Source: JAJPGZ01 sp038229295
GTDB taxonomy: Bacteria; Verrucomicrobiota; Verrucomicrobiia; Chthoniobacterales; UBA10450
DNA length: 64,000 nucleotides
Assembly: GCA_038229295.1 (NCBI GenBank)
Contig: JBBROO010000004.1
Coordinates: 41,733 to 105,732 of the forward strand
Reading direction: 5' to 3'
The stretch's first letter is position 1. The number at the start of each line of letters is the position of its first letter. A program made the translations under genes and the position numbers. Under the pieces are notes generated by a model that saw only the letters and a program-made list of their open reading frames with translations, was not told the DNA's origin and ran no database searches. Positions 18,582 to 27,944 of this stretch are shown here, piece after piece.

Positions 18582-19373
18582 ATGCGCACGCGAAGACTCT
18601 CGCGAAAACTTTTCGGTCGCGGCCGCGGCGACGAACTCTCTGAGCTGAGCACGTCGGGCATTCATGGAGCGGTGCTGCGCGCAATTCCCCAAAAACTAAC
18701 CGGCGATTATCTCGATGTCGGAAGTGGCACCGGAGAATTATTGCGTGCCGTGACCGCGCGTTATCCTCTGCGTCCTTTTGCGTGTGATTATACCGATGCG
18801 CTCATCGAGAAATCCACGCAGAAGATCGACATCGTGGATCTCAACCGCGAACCGCTTCCATTTTCCGACGACCAATTTGCGCTCGTGACTTGCGTGGAAA
18901 CGATCGAGCACTTGGAAAATTATCGTCAGGTCATCCGCGAGATTTATCGCGTGCTCCAACCCGGCGGACTCGCTATTATCTCCACGCCGAACATCCTGAA
19001 TCTGCGTTCGCGTCTGCGTTACCTGTCCTCCGGTTTCTACAATCTTTTCGGACCGCTCGCGCCGGAGGAACGCGACATCCACAGCACGCGCGGCCACATA
19101 AATCCCGTGAGTTGGTTCTATCTCGCGCACACCCTTCTCAGCACCGGCTTTGAAACATTGCGCGTGACCGTCGACAAATATCAACGCCGCTCGGTCCCGG
19201 CGTTCGTTCTCCTTTTCGTTCCGATTTGGCTGGGAAACTGGATCGTGTATCGGCGCGACGAGAAAAAATATCGCACGATCGACAATCGAAACGCGTGGAC
19301 TGTTCGCGCGATGAATTCGCGCGACCTTCTACTCGGTCGTACATTAATCGTCAGCGCGATGAAACCCAAATGA
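18582..19373 (+). CDS. class I SAM-dependent methyltransferase
   Basis: 263 residues. Motif I DVGSGTGELLRAV (about residues 46-58) binds S-adenosylmethionine, ACDYTDALIEKS is motif II, and TCVETIEHLENYRQVIREIYRVLQPGG is the post-motif region typical of methyltransferase type 11/UbiE-like enzymes. The C-terminal part has a hydrophobic stretch (VPAFVLLFVPIWLGNWIV) that may touch the membrane. The substrate is unknown. It overlaps the next gene by 4 bp (ATGA), so the two are translationally coupled. Confidence 0.8.
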   Translation: MRTRRLSRKLFGRGRGDELSELSTSGIHGAVLRAIPQKLTGDYLDVGSGTGELLRAVTARYPLRPFACDYTDALIEKSTQKIDIVDLNREPLPFSDDQFALVTCVETIEHLENYRQVIREIYRVLQPGGLAIISTPNILNLRSRLRYLSSGFYNLFGPLAPEERDIHSTRGHINPVSWFYLAHTLLSTGFETLRVTVDKYQRRSVPAFVLLFVPIWLGNWIVYRRDEKKYRTIDNRNAWTVRAMNSRDLLLGRTLIVSAMKPK

Positions 19374-19885
19374 AATCGGTAGAACCAGAATGGGAACTTC
19401 TGCCGCCGGAAGAAAAAGCGCGGAGAGCGCCGCTCGAACCGTTGTTCAAATGGCTCGCGCTGATCATGGACGACTTTCTGCGAATTCCGGGAACGCGATT
19501 TCGTTTTGGTCTCGATCCAGTGATTGGATTAATTCCCGGGCTCGGCGACACCGCCTCCGCGCTCGTCTCGGCGATGGCGTTAATTCAAGCAGCGCGACGC
19601 GGCGTCCCGAAAATTCTGCTCGCTCGCATGTCGATGAACATTCTCGTTAACGAGCTCGTCGGAATTTTTCCGGTGGTGGGCGATGCGTTTTCGTTCTGGT
19701 TCAAATCGAACGCGCGCAATTACAAATTGCTGCAAACGCACATCGGTGAGCCAACGCGCTCGCGGAAGAGCGATTGGATTTTCGTCGTCGGTGTTTTGGT
19801 GGTGTTGTTTCTGGTCGTTTGCGTTGGTCTGTTCGTTAGTATTTTTGTCCTGCGAAGTATCTTCGAACTATTTGCGCGACACTAA
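19370..19885 (+). CDS. DUF4112-type small membrane protein
   Basis: 171 residues from ATG 19370, which overlaps the methyltransferase stop. The conserved core is RIPGTRFRFGLDPVIGLIPGLGD followed by ILVNELVGIFPVVGDAFSFWFKSNARN, the signature of the DUF4112 family; function unknown. The C terminus is one strong TM helix (WIFVVGVLVVLFLVVCVGLFVSIFV, about residues 136-160). It converges on glnE with a 4-bp overlap of the stop codons. Confidence 0.78.
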   Translation: MKSVEPEWELLPPEEKARRAPLEPLFKWLALIMDDFLRIPGTRFRFGLDPVIGLIPGLGDTASALVSAMALIQAARRGVPKILLARMSMNILVNELVGIFPVVGDAFSFWFKSNARNYKLLQTHIGEPTRSRKSDWIFVVGVLVVLFLVVCVGLFVSIFVLRSIFELFARH

Positions 19886-22590
19886 TGATGACGGCGGTAG
19901 ATTTCGTGAATCGCCGCTCGCTCCGACTGATATCGTTGGCCGAACGCTTCGGTATTTTCGAATCCGAGGCGTCGAGAGAAAACGGACTGATCTGCCGGTA
20001 GTATCGACGCGCTAGTGTTTTCCTGTCGCCGCAAGACCGACTCGCATCGTCGTAAGAATCCGTAGGCCCGGCGAAGATCGACAATCTCCGAGTCAGTGAG
20101 CCGGCCGGATTTGCCTAACTGATCCACCGCGCGCGTCCAATTCGGCTCCCAAATGTTTGCGCTCATCTGCAGCGCCTGCACCAAAAATTCCGCTTCGATA
20201 ATTCCGCCAGTCCCGGTTTTGAAGTCGTGAAACTCCGAGCCGCTGCCGCGCTCGCGCCGGATGCGTTCCAACATATTGTCGATCTTCGCCCTAAGATCGA
20301 CATCTTGTCCGGCGCGCTGCCAGACACGTTGCGCGAGCGCAATGAACTCGTTTTGCAGTGGACCGAAAATCGGTCGTGCGCGCGTCAACGCCTGGATTTC
20401 CCAAAGCTGCGCGCGCGTCTCATAATATTGCGCGTAACTCTCGAGCGAACAGACGAGTGGACCTTTTTCACCGTCGGGCCGCAATCGCGCGTCGATGCGA
20501 GAGAAAGTTCCTTCCGAACTTGGCTGCGCCGAGATCGTCATAAGTTTTTGCGCGCTGGTCGTCTCTTCGCCGACGAAAACGACATCGAGGTCAGCGCCGT
20601 AGCCAAGTTCGCATCCGCCAAATTTCCCGAGGGCGATGATGGTGACCTCATTCGCTCCGACAATTTCGCTGAGGAAGACTAAACAGGCTTCGGCCAGCGC
20701 CGTTTGTTCGAAAAAGACGGTTTCGATATCCGCTAACCCGAGCACGTCACGCAAAAGAATGCGGAGTAATTGCGATTGGCGATAAGCCCGCGCAAGATCG
20801 ACATCGTCCTTTTTTCCAAGCGCACGCAATTCGCCCAGATGCCCCGCGGTGTCGATACGCTGATCCAATTTTCCGCCGCGCGTAATTTCCTCCAGAAGCG
20901 GGGGATGACGCACCAAAAGGTCAGCCGCAAATCGGCTGGCATCGAAAGTTTTAATGAGCAACTCGAGCAAACGCGGATTCGCCACGAGCAATTCGAAAAG
21001 CATGCTGCGCAGTCCGTAGGCTTCCGTAAATCGGACAAACTGATTCAACGTCGCATCCGGTTCGGCAGCGTGACCGAGCGCGTCGAGCAGCAGTGGCCGT
21101 AATTTCCGCGAGATCTGGCGCGTGCGCGCGGACACATGTGCGCGGGCCGACCCGCGTTCCAACTCGGCAAGTGAGCGTTGCGCGCGCGTTTGATCGGCAA
21201 AAATGCCGAGCGCTTGCGTTGCCGTGCTGGTCGGCGCGGCGGAGACGACTCGTTCGAATATCGCGCGCACGGCGTGCATCTCGCGCTCGAGTGCGGCCGC
21301 GAATGTTTTAGCCGAGGCGAAGCCCAGACTCCGCGCGAGTCTCCGCAAATGTTCCGGATCGGCTGGGACGGTGTGCGTTTGTTGTTCGGCTTCGATCTGC
21401 AATCGATGTTCGGTTCGCCGGAGAAAGCGGTAAGCCCGGTCAAGATCGACAATCTCATTTTGCGGAATCAACTCCAGTTGCGCCAGCGCACGCAACGCTT
21501 TCAGCGTGCTCGGTCCCTGCAGAAAAGCGTGACGCGCTCCATGTATGAATTGAAGTGTTTGCACGACGAACTCGATCTCGCGAATACCACCGCGCCCAAG
21601 TTTTACATCGCGATCGAGATTGTCCGCGCCGACAACATCCTGTTCGATGCGGTTCTTGATATTGGCGATCTGCTCGAGCAAATCGGGCGTGGCGCTTTTG
21701 GGATAAATAAACGGCTGATGTTGCCGCAAAAAATCGTAAAGCAATTCTTCGCTGCCGCCGATGCCGCGCGCTTTGATGAGCGCGAGCCGCTCCCAGGTTT
21801 CGCCGAAGCCGCTGTAATAATATTCCATGCTGCGGAGCGAACGGGCGAGCGGACCGGCCGAGCCTTCGGGACGCAGGCGAAGATCGACCCGAAAGAGCAG
21901 CCCTTCCGCGTGAGTGCTGTTGAAGGTTTCGAGAATCTTTCCGGCGAGCCGATTAAAGAATTCGTGATACGAAAAATGCGGCGTGAGTTTTCCTTCGTCG
22001 CTGTAAAGAAAGATAAGATCGACATCGGAACTGTGGTTGAGCTCGGCGCCGCCCAGTTTTCCGAGCGCGAGAATGGCAAACTCAGCCTCGGGCGAACCGT
22101 GACGTTTTCGCAGTTCCGCGTTCCAATGTTGGAACACTCGCCGGATGCAAATCTCTGCGACCGTGGATAATTCGGCCGTTGTTTCTTCGAGCGGCGCGAC
22201 GTCCGCTACTTCGCGCAAAGCGATGCGCGTCATCTCGCGATTCTTCCACAAGCGAAGCGCCTGAAAATCCTGGGCCGCATACGCGTCGCCACCGAGCGCG
22301 TACAATTCGCCCGCCATTTGCACGCGCTCGCGAGGTGACACCGACACGTCGGGCCGCGCCAACCACAATAAGATTTCCGGATGTTGCACCAATCGCGTCG
22401 CCGAAATGCTGGAGACGGCGAGGAGATGAATCAGGGCCGATTCACCGAGCGGAAAAGCTTCGATAAGATCGACAAGTGCAGGCGCGGATGCGGGCCAGGC
22501 TTTGCTCAACTCGAGCAGCGTGTTCTCTACCTGTGCCGAATTGAGGGAAGCGCGCGCTTTCTTTTTTATCCAGCGGTGCGCGTCATCCAT
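19882..22590 (-). CDS. glnE: bifunctional glutamine synthetase adenylyltransferase/deadenylyltransferase
   Basis: Adds and removes AMP on glutamine synthetase in response to P-II, controlling nitrogen assimilation. Two nucleotidyltransferase domains are visible: LGKLGGAELNHSSDVDL in the N-terminal half and LGKFGGCELGYGADLDV in the C-terminal half. Both have the Gly-Gly and the catalytic Asp pair. Length 902 is close to the usual 945. Seven AAGATCGACA words occur, the highest number in any gene here. Two are an inverted pair (20277-20286 and 20293-20302) separated by 6 bp, which encodes DVDLRAKIDN. Confidence 0.95.
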   Translation of the reverse strand: MDDAHRWIKKKARASLNSAQVENTLLELSKAWPASAPALVDLIEAFPLGESALIHLLAVSSISATRLVQHPEILLWLARPDVSVSPRERVQMAGELYALGGDAYAAQDFQALRLWKNREMTRIALREVADVAPLEETTAELSTVAEICIRRVFQHWNAELRKRHGSPEAEFAILALGKLGGAELNHSSDVDLIFLYSDEGKLTPHFSYHEFFNRLAGKILETFNSTHAEGLLFRVDLRLRPEGSAGPLARSLRSMEYYYSGFGETWERLALIKARGIGGSEELLYDFLRQHQPFIYPKSATPDLLEQIANIKNRIEQDVVGADNLDRDVKLGRGGIREIEFVVQTLQFIHGARHAFLQGPSTLKALRALAQLELIPQNEIVDLDRAYRFLRRTEHRLQIEAEQQTHTVPADPEHLRRLARSLGFASAKTFAAALEREMHAVRAIFERVVSAAPTSTATQALGIFADQTRAQRSLAELERGSARAHVSARTRQISRKLRPLLLDALGHAAEPDATLNQFVRFTEAYGLRSMLFELLVANPRLLELLIKTFDASRFAADLLVRHPPLLEEITRGGKLDQRIDTAGHLGELRALGKKDDVDLARAYRQSQLLRILLRDVLGLADIETVFFEQTALAEACLVFLSEIVGANEVTIIALGKFGGCELGYGADLDVVFVGEETTSAQKLMTISAQPSSEGTFSRIDARLRPDGEKGPLVCSLESYAQYYETRAQLWEIQALTRARPIFGPLQNEFIALAQRVWQRAGQDVDLRAKIDNMLERIRRERGSGSEFHDFKTGTGGIIEAEFLVQALQMSANIWEPNWTRAVDQLGKSGRLTDSEIVDLRRAYGFLRRCESVLRRQENTSASILPADQSVFSRRLGFENTEAFGQRYQSERAAIHEIYRRHH

Positions 22591-22632
22591 TAAACGGAAG
22601 ATGGCGCGAAAGTCAGGCGAAGACCAACCGAG

Positions 22633-23475
22633 CTAATCGATCGGTGCGTTCAGGATCTTCGCGCGCGCTTTCAAAAGAGCGCGGCGTTCGCCCCTCGTTA
22701 GGCTGGCAAAACCGTAATGCGAAATCTTCTCCAGCAGCGGATCGATTTCCTCGACCATCAACTCGGCGACGCTCATGTGTTCATAGCGGTCGGCCTTTTC
22801 GCGGCGTTGCCGCAAGACCCGTTGCAAAAACGAGGGGCGTCCAAATCCGAGGAGATGTGCGTAGAGCCAACCGGCCGCACCACCGCCAATGAAAGCGCTG
22901 TGCACGACGACGCCGGTGCGATCGATGCAAAGCAAAATGAGCGCGAGAACAATCGCGCCGTAGCCGAGATGCTTGGCTTTGAGATGAAGCGGAATGAACG
23001 ACGTCAGTTCGAGTTCCGGCAATATGATTGCATATGCGGCGACGATAGCGATGACGCCACCGGAAGCGGCCAGCAAAACGGAATTGTTAGGCATGAGAAA
23101 CAGATGGCCGAGCTCGCCGCCGATGGCTCCGGTCAGGTAGAGATAAAGAAAATGGCGCTGACCAAGAATCGTCTCGAGATCGCGCCCGAGTAAATAAAGG
23201 ATCAACATATTACCGACGAAGTGCCACGGCCCATGGTGCAAAAACATGGCGGTGATAAATTGCCAGGCCCAGGCATCCGAGACGCCAGCGTGGCTGATGC
23301 CGAGATAAGCGCGGACGAAACCGGGCGAGAAGGTTTCGACGATTAATTGTGCGACGAAAGCGAAGAGGTTCAGGCCGATGAGGGTGACCAGAACCAGCCG
23401 TTGTGGCTTCGTCCAATGCTGGGTCGAAGAGGAGAATTTCCGCCCGGACAGCCGCATTTCCCGAGGGTATCGCAA
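22633..23475 (-). CDS. rhomboid family intramembrane serine protease
   Basis: 280 residues, with six TM segments between about residues 28 and 210. Family landmarks: HGPWHFVGNMLILYLLGRDLE in loop 1/TM2, the catalytic Ser in AASGGVIAIVAAY (the usual GASG is AASG here), and the catalytic His in VVVHSAFIGGGAAGWLYAHLLG. Both catalytic residues are present, so it is probably active despite the Gly-to-Ala change. A cytosolic C-terminal tail with SHYGFASLTRGERRALLKAR resembles the small helical domain often attached to rhomboids of this type. It follows the lipid kinase gene on the same strand after 29 bp. Confidence 0.85.
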   Translation of the reverse strand: MRYPREMRLSGRKFSSSTQHWTKPQRLVLVTLIGLNLFAFVAQLIVETFSPGFVRAYLGISHAGVSDAWAWQFITAMFLHHGPWHFVGNMLILYLLGRDLETILGQRHFLYLYLTGAIGGELGHLFLMPNNSVLLAASGGVIAIVAAYAIILPELELTSFIPLHLKAKHLGYGAIVLALILLCIDRTGVVVHSAFIGGGAAGWLYAHLLGFGRPSFLQRVLRQRREKADRYEHMSVAELMVEEIDPLLEKISHYGFASLTRGERRALLKARAKILNAPID

Positions 23476-23504
23476 CTGGACGAAGATGTCGATCTTGAAC
23501 TAAA

Positions 23505-24374
23505 TCAGGCGACGATCGGCGTCAGCACGCGGAGCGTTTTCTCTTTCACTTCGAATTCGACGGGACAATTTCCAACCAACTCGCCGTCCAGTTCGATCGG
23601 CACCTCTTCTTCGCTGCTCACGCGCAGGCACGCGGTCTGGAAATACTCGACTTCAGGCAAACGAATGTCGGAGCTGAAAAAAACGTCCTGCAAATATTTG
23701 ATGATCTCAAAATAGCCGAGTTGTTTGAACGCGACGACGTCGAGCAGGCCGTCGTCGATGACGGCGTGTTTAAAAAAAGGAAATGGTCCGCCGTAGCGCC
23801 GGCCATTTCCGACAAGAACAAAAGATCCTTCGATGGGCGCGTTCCCTTCCGCTTCGATATGCAGCCGCGGCGGGACGCGGGCAGCGATTTGTGCCGCGGC
23901 GATGAGATAACTGAGCGGCCCGAAATTCCGTTTTAATTTCGCGCTTGTTTCTTTGACCACCTGGGCATCGAGGCCGACGCCGGCGAGTTGGACAAAATGT
24001 TTGCCGTTCGCGCTCGGAAGATCGACAAGGCGAGAGTTATTTCCCTGAATGACCTGCCAGCACATTTCGAGATTGTGCGCGGGCAGACCGAGCTCGTTAG
24101 CGAAAACATTTACCGTTCCCATCGGCAACAAACCGAGCACGGCGGAACTGCCGGCCAATCCGTTAACGACTTCATTAATGGTGCCGTCGCCGCCAGCAGC
24201 AACGATTTTAGTGAATCCTTCGGCCGCAGCGTATCGAGCTAGTGATTCCGCTTCGCCCGGTCGCGAGGTCGCGCAAACTTGCGCGCCGTGGGCAAACGAT
24301 TCCACGCGCGCGAGGGATCGCTTCGCGCGGTCGCTGTTCGCGGCCGGATTCAGAATTACAACAGTGTCACTCAC
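23505..24374 (-). CDS. diacylglycerol/sphingosine-type lipid kinase (YegS/DagK family)
   Basis: 289 residues. The N-terminal ATP-binding domain contains ILNPAAN and the AAGGDGTINEVVNGL motif that defines diacylglycerol, ceramide and sphingosine kinases. A C-terminal beta-sandwich with the basic-acidic HAVIDDGLLDVV element follows. The natural lipid cannot be told from sequence. Because the same window encodes a candidate sphingolipid pathway, sphingoid or ceramide phosphorylation is a reasonable alternative to diacylglycerol. It is divergent from the AsmA-like gene, with 53 bp between the starts. Confidence 0.82.
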   Translation of the reverse strand: MSDTVVILNPAANSDRAKRSLARVESFAHGAQVCATSRPGEAESLARYAAAEGFTKIVAAGGDGTINEVVNGLAGSSAVLGLLPMGTVNVFANELGLPAHNLEMCWQVIQGNNSRLVDLPSANGKHFVQLAGVGLDAQVVKETSAKLKRNFGPLSYLIAAAQIAARVPPRLHIEAEGNAPIEGSFVLVGNGRRYGGPFPFFKHAVIDDGLLDVVAFKQLGYFEIIKYLQDVFFSSDIRLPEVEYFQTACLRVSSEEEVPIELDGELVGNCPVEFEVKEKTLRVLTPIVA

Positions 24375-24427
24375 AAAAAAGCGGATTGGGCTTTGCTCTT
24401 CTCGCGTCCACCGGCGTAACGTCTCGC

Positions 24428-25918
24428 GTGCGAAAAGTCAGTCGGTTATTGTTTGCGATTGGAGCCGGTATCGTCGCGTTGCTCATCGTGATTTTAATTG
24501 GCGCGAATCTCTATGTGCAATCTGAGGGAACACAAGCGCGGATTCAGCAGGAACTCAGCCATCGGCTCGGTGCGACATTGCGCCTTGGTCGCACCAGCGT
24601 GACCCCGTGGGGCGGTCTCAAAATTAGCGGCATCTCTATTCCCGAGGACTTGCCGGATCGTCACGGAGATTTTCTCAACGCCAAAACTTTTCGACTGCGA
24701 TTGCGTTTGTTTTCTCTCTTTTCGAAGCGCCTCGTGATTCGCGAAATATCTCTGGTCGAACCAAACGTGGTCTGGGCGCAGAACGAAAAAGGAAAGTGGC
24801 AATTGCCGGGTGCGAAAAAGGAGGAGCCGCTGCCGGAGCCCGCGGAAGTTTCGCCCTCGCCCGCTGCGGAAACGCCGAGTGCTCCGGCCGTGACTCCGAG
24901 CGCGGCGCAAGATCGACAAGTGGAAGTGGCGAAAGTCGGCCATTCTTTTCAGCCGGAAATTCGCCACATCAATGTGGGGCGCGGAAATTTTCGATTTCTC
25001 GATCGATCCGGAACCGCCGTGGCAACATTCGAGGCGTTGAACTTCCGTTCGACGTTGGGTGCCGGTCGAGAATTGCGCGGACAGGCCAACGTTCAGAAGG
25101 TGTCGTTGCGCGAGCGCTTCTTTCTTTCCGATTTGAAAACGCCGGTTCTTTACGATGCGCAAAAATTGGAGCTTCCGCAGATGTCGGCGCATTCGGCCGG
25201 CGGCGATCTCAGCGGAAGCTTTGCCATGCAACCAGAGTCGCCGGATTCGCCGTTTAGTTTCAATGTGAAATTTCGCAACTTGCAGGCGGATCAACTCGTT
25301 ACCGAAGCGGGTGGTCCGAGTGGAATGGTGCGCGGAATTCTGGAAGGCAGTTTCGCGGCTGAAGGAAAAACAGCGGAGGTCAATGAAATCAAAGGCGCTG
25401 GCGAAATTTTTCTGCGCGATGGGCAATTGCAGCAATACAGCCTGCTCGTTGCGCTCGGACAAATCTTGCAGATCGAAGAGCTGACGCAGCTTCATCTCGA
25501 GCAAGCGCAGGCCAAATATCACGTCACTCCGGGCCTCGTCACGGTCGATGAACTGATTTTGCGCTCACGCAATATTCGGCTATCGGCGACGGGCACGATC
25601 GGATTCAACGGCAAGCTGCGCTTGGAATCTCAGCTCGCGATCAACGACAAAGTGCGCGATCAACTTTTCAAACAGTTCCGGCAAAATTTTCAGCCGATTA
25701 GTGAGCCCGGATATTCGGCCGTTGATTTCCAAGTGAGCGGCACACTCGATCGGCCGAAGTCGAACCTGGTCGAGAAAGTCGTCGGGCGAGACCTGAAAGA
25801 CCTTGGTGGCATGATTAACAGTTTGCTGGGCGGCTCGAAGTCGGAGCGCAAAAAGAAAAAATCGTCGGACGCGGCGTCGACTGAATCCGCCGCGCCTTCG
25901 CCGACATCCACGCCATGA
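24428..25918 (+). CDS. AsmA-like inner-membrane/periplasmic protein
   Basis: About 496 residues from GTG 24428. The open frame runs to 24242, but that part overlaps the divergent kinase gene. One N-terminal TM helix (LLFAIGAGIVALLIVILIGA) leads into a long beta-rich periplasmic region of the AsmA/TamB/YhdP lipid-bridge superfamily. A Pro/Ala-rich linker (EPLPEPAEVSPSPAAETPSA) lies near residue 140, and the C-terminal AsmA-C-like part (GNLRLESQL-type strands) ends in a Lys/Ser-rich tail. AsmA-like proteins help move or balance lipids between membranes (family knowledge). It overlaps rsmD by 4 bp. Confidence 0.75.
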   Translation: MRKVSRLLFAIGAGIVALLIVILIGANLYVQSEGTQARIQQELSHRLGATLRLGRTSVTPWGGLKISGISIPEDLPDRHGDFLNAKTFRLRLRLFSLFSKRLVIREISLVEPNVVWAQNEKGKWQLPGAKKEEPLPEPAEVSPSPAAETPSAPAVTPSAAQDRQVEVAKVGHSFQPEIRHINVGRGNFRFLDRSGTAVATFEALNFRSTLGAGRELRGQANVQKVSLRERFFLSDLKTPVLYDAQKLELPQMSAHSAGGDLSGSFAMQPESPDSPFSFNVKFRNLQADQLVTEAGGPSGMVRGILEGSFAAEGKTAEVNEIKGAGEIFLRDGQLQQYSLLVALGQILQIEELTQLHLEQAQAKYHVTPGLVTVDELILRSRNIRLSATGTIGFNGKLRLESQLAINDKVRDQLFKQFRQNFQPISEPGYSAVDFQVSGTLDRPKSNLVEKVVGRDLKDLGGMINSLLGGSKSERKKKKSSDAASTESAAPSPTSTP

Positions 25919-26478
25919 GAGTGATCGCTGGTTCTGCCGGCGGCATTCAACTCGAGGTGCCGAAACAACGCGTCCGACCGACCATGGATCGGGTGAAGGC
26001 GGCGATTTTTTCAAGCCTGGCCGATGCCGTGATCGGTGCGCGCGTTCTCGATCTTTTCGCTGGCAGCGGCGCTCTCGGCATCGAAGCGTTGAGTCGGGGC
26101 GCCGCTTCCGTTTTATTTGTGGACGAAGATCGACAATCGATCGCGGCGATCGAAAAGAACCTAACGAAAACAAAACTTGCGGGTCGCGCCCGGCAACAGG
26201 AGGTCTTCGATTTTCTGGAGCGCGCAAGCTTTCCGGACAGATTCCACATCATCTTTGCCGATCCGCCATACGAGCAAACGAAGTCGGGCGAACGTTTCAC
26301 GGAAAAGCTTTTGGCGAACGAAGGATTGTTGCGATTACTGGAATCAGGAGGCGTTTTTGTTTTGGAAAAACGGCCGAGCGAAAATGTTCCTGAAACCAAG
26401 TCGTGGGAAATCGTGCGCGGGAAGACGTACGGTGCGACCGAGGTGTTGTTTTTGCGTCCGACCCATCCTTCGTCGTGA
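25915..26478 (+). CDS. rsmD: 16S rRNA (guanine(966)-N2)-methyltransferase RsmD
   Basis: 187 residues. MRVIAGSAGG start, RVRPTMDRVKAAIFSSL, SAM motif VLDLFAGSGALGIEALSRGA, and the N6/N2-methyltransferase active-site motif ADPPYE are all typical of RsmD. It methylates G966 of 16S rRNA in the 30S subunit. It overlaps both neighbours (AsmA-like stop/start and waaA GTG start), so the three genes form one transcription unit. Confidence 0.95.
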   Translation: MRVIAGSAGGIQLEVPKQRVRPTMDRVKAAIFSSLADAVIGARVLDLFAGSGALGIEALSRGAASVLFVDEDRQSIAAIEKNLTKTKLAGRARQQEVFDFLERASFPDRFHIIFADPPYEQTKSGERFTEKLLANEGLLRLLESGGVFVLEKRPSENVPETKSWEIVRGKTYGATEVLFLRPTHPSS

Positions 26479-27737
26479 TCCGCTTCATCTACAATTTGCT
26501 TTGGCCGGTTGGGCTCCTGCTCTTTTTGCCGGGATACCTGCTCAAAATGTTTCGTCGCGGCGGATACCGCGAAAAGTTTGGACAGCGACTCGGACTTTAC
26601 GATGTCGATCTTAGAAAGCGCCTAACGAACCGTCGTCCGATTTGGTTGCACGCAGTCAGTGTCGGCGAAGTCGGTATTGCCTTGAAGCTGGCTGAAACAC
26701 TGCGCGCGCAGAATTTCGTTTTGACGACGACGACGACGAGCGGCTTCGCGTTCGCCAATGCCAACTCGCTTCCATCGATGGAAGTGATGTATACGCCGCT
26801 CGATTTCTGGCCGGTTATGCGGCGGGCGTTTGCGATGATTCGGCCGGAGAAGATTGTGCTGGTGGAAGCGGAAGTGTGGCCCAACCTTGTCGCCGAAGCT
26901 CAGCGTCGACGCATTCCGCTTGCGCTCGTGAACGCGCGCTTGTCCCCGCGTTCGGAACGACGGTTCCGTCAGTTTCGCTTTTTCGTTAGGCGGATGTTCC
27001 GCGCGCTCGATTTGATTTGCGTCCAAACACCGGCGGACATCGAGCGATGGACGGCGATTGGGATCGAGAAGCAGCGCATCGCCGTCACCGGAAACATTAA
27101 ATACGATCCACGAGATGGAGATGTCGATCTTGCGCCGGCGTCCGAGCTTTCGCGCCGGCTTGTCCTATTCGGCGGCAGCACGCATTCCGGCGAGGAAGAA
27201 ATCCTGGCGCGCATTTTCTTAAAACTGCGCCCGCATTTTCCGACGCTCTGTTTGTTTCTCGCGCCGCGTCACGTCGAGCGCGTCCGGCAGATTCGCAAAC
27301 AACTTGAAGCGATGTCGCTGAGCGTGCGTTTGGCTCACGAAGAGTCTCAAATGGATTGCGTATTGCTCGATAAGACGGGTGAGTTGCCGCGTTGGTACGC
27401 GATCGCGACGGTCGCATTTATCGGCAAGAGTTTAATTGCGCGCGGCGGACAAAATCCGGTGGAGCCGATTGTCGCCGGAGCGCCGGTGATTTTTGGACCA
27501 CACATGGAGAACTTCGCCGCAATGGCGGAGACGCTGTTGGCAAACAAGGGCGCGATCCAAGTGAACAATGAAGCTGAATTGGAAGAAGCTGTTCGAAAAC
27601 TTTTGCAGGATGCGGAAGCGCGGCGATTACTCGTGCACAATGCCGAGCAGGTTTTGGCGCAACATCGTGGCGCCGCTGACCGCACAGCGAAGTTGATTGA
27701 TTTGCTCGCGTCCCGGATCGCAACCCCAAAGGGCTAA
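26475..27737 (+). CDS. waaA: 3-deoxy-D-manno-octulosonic acid transferase (KDO transferase)
   Basis: Transfers KDO from CMP-KDO to lipid A precursor at the inner membrane. The N-terminal membrane anchor (IRFIYNLLWPVGLLLFLPGY) is followed by the GT30 domain (PIWLHAVSVGEVGIA, TTTTSGFAFA, EAEVWPNLVAEA) and the C-terminal Rossmann half (IGKSLIARGGQNPVEP). GTG at 26475 gives 420 aa (E. coli 425) and overlaps the rsmD stop. Its presence shows that the host makes lipopolysaccharide, although it also appears to make sphingolipids. Confidence 0.94.
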   Translation: MIRFIYNLLWPVGLLLFLPGYLLKMFRRGGYREKFGQRLGLYDVDLRKRLTNRRPIWLHAVSVGEVGIALKLAETLRAQNFVLTTTTTSGFAFANANSLPSMEVMYTPLDFWPVMRRAFAMIRPEKIVLVEAEVWPNLVAEAQRRRIPLALVNARLSPRSERRFRQFRFFVRRMFRALDLICVQTPADIERWTAIGIEKQRIAVTGNIKYDPRDGDVDLAPASELSRRLVLFGGSTHSGEEEILARIFLKLRPHFPTLCLFLAPRHVERVRQIRKQLEAMSLSVRLAHEESQMDCVLLDKTGELPRWYAIATVAFIGKSLIARGGQNPVEPIVAGAPVIFGPHMENFAAMAETLLANKGAIQVNNEAELEEAVRKLLQDAEARRLLVHNAEQVLAQHRGAADRTAKLIDLLASRIATPKG

Positions 27738-27844
27738 GGTCTACGTCGCGCGGCTCCCGCCGGCTCCGTTGTCGATCTTCGTTAATGCCGCGGTGATTTG
27801 CCTTGCGCCGCCGAGGGTCAATTCCGATATTGCCCGCTCTCGAC

Positions 27845-27920
27845 GACCCTATCGTCCAGTGGCCTAGGACACCGCCCTTTCACGGCGGTAACACGGGTTC
27901 GAATCCCGTTAGGGTCGCCA
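27845..27920 (+). tRNA. tRNA-Glu (anticodon TTC)
   Basis: Complete cloverleaf. Acceptor GACCCTA (27845-27851) pairs with TAGGGTC (27910-27916), followed by discriminator G and an encoded CCA (27918-27920). The anticodon stem is CCGCC/GGCGG around loop CTTTCAC, giving anticodon TTC. The T loop is TTCGAAT. It contains the word CGTTAGGG in its T/acceptor side, so this occurrence of a GTTAGG word is structural. Confidence 0.97.
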
Positions 27921-27944
27921 CTTTGAAAATAGAGCGGGCACATA

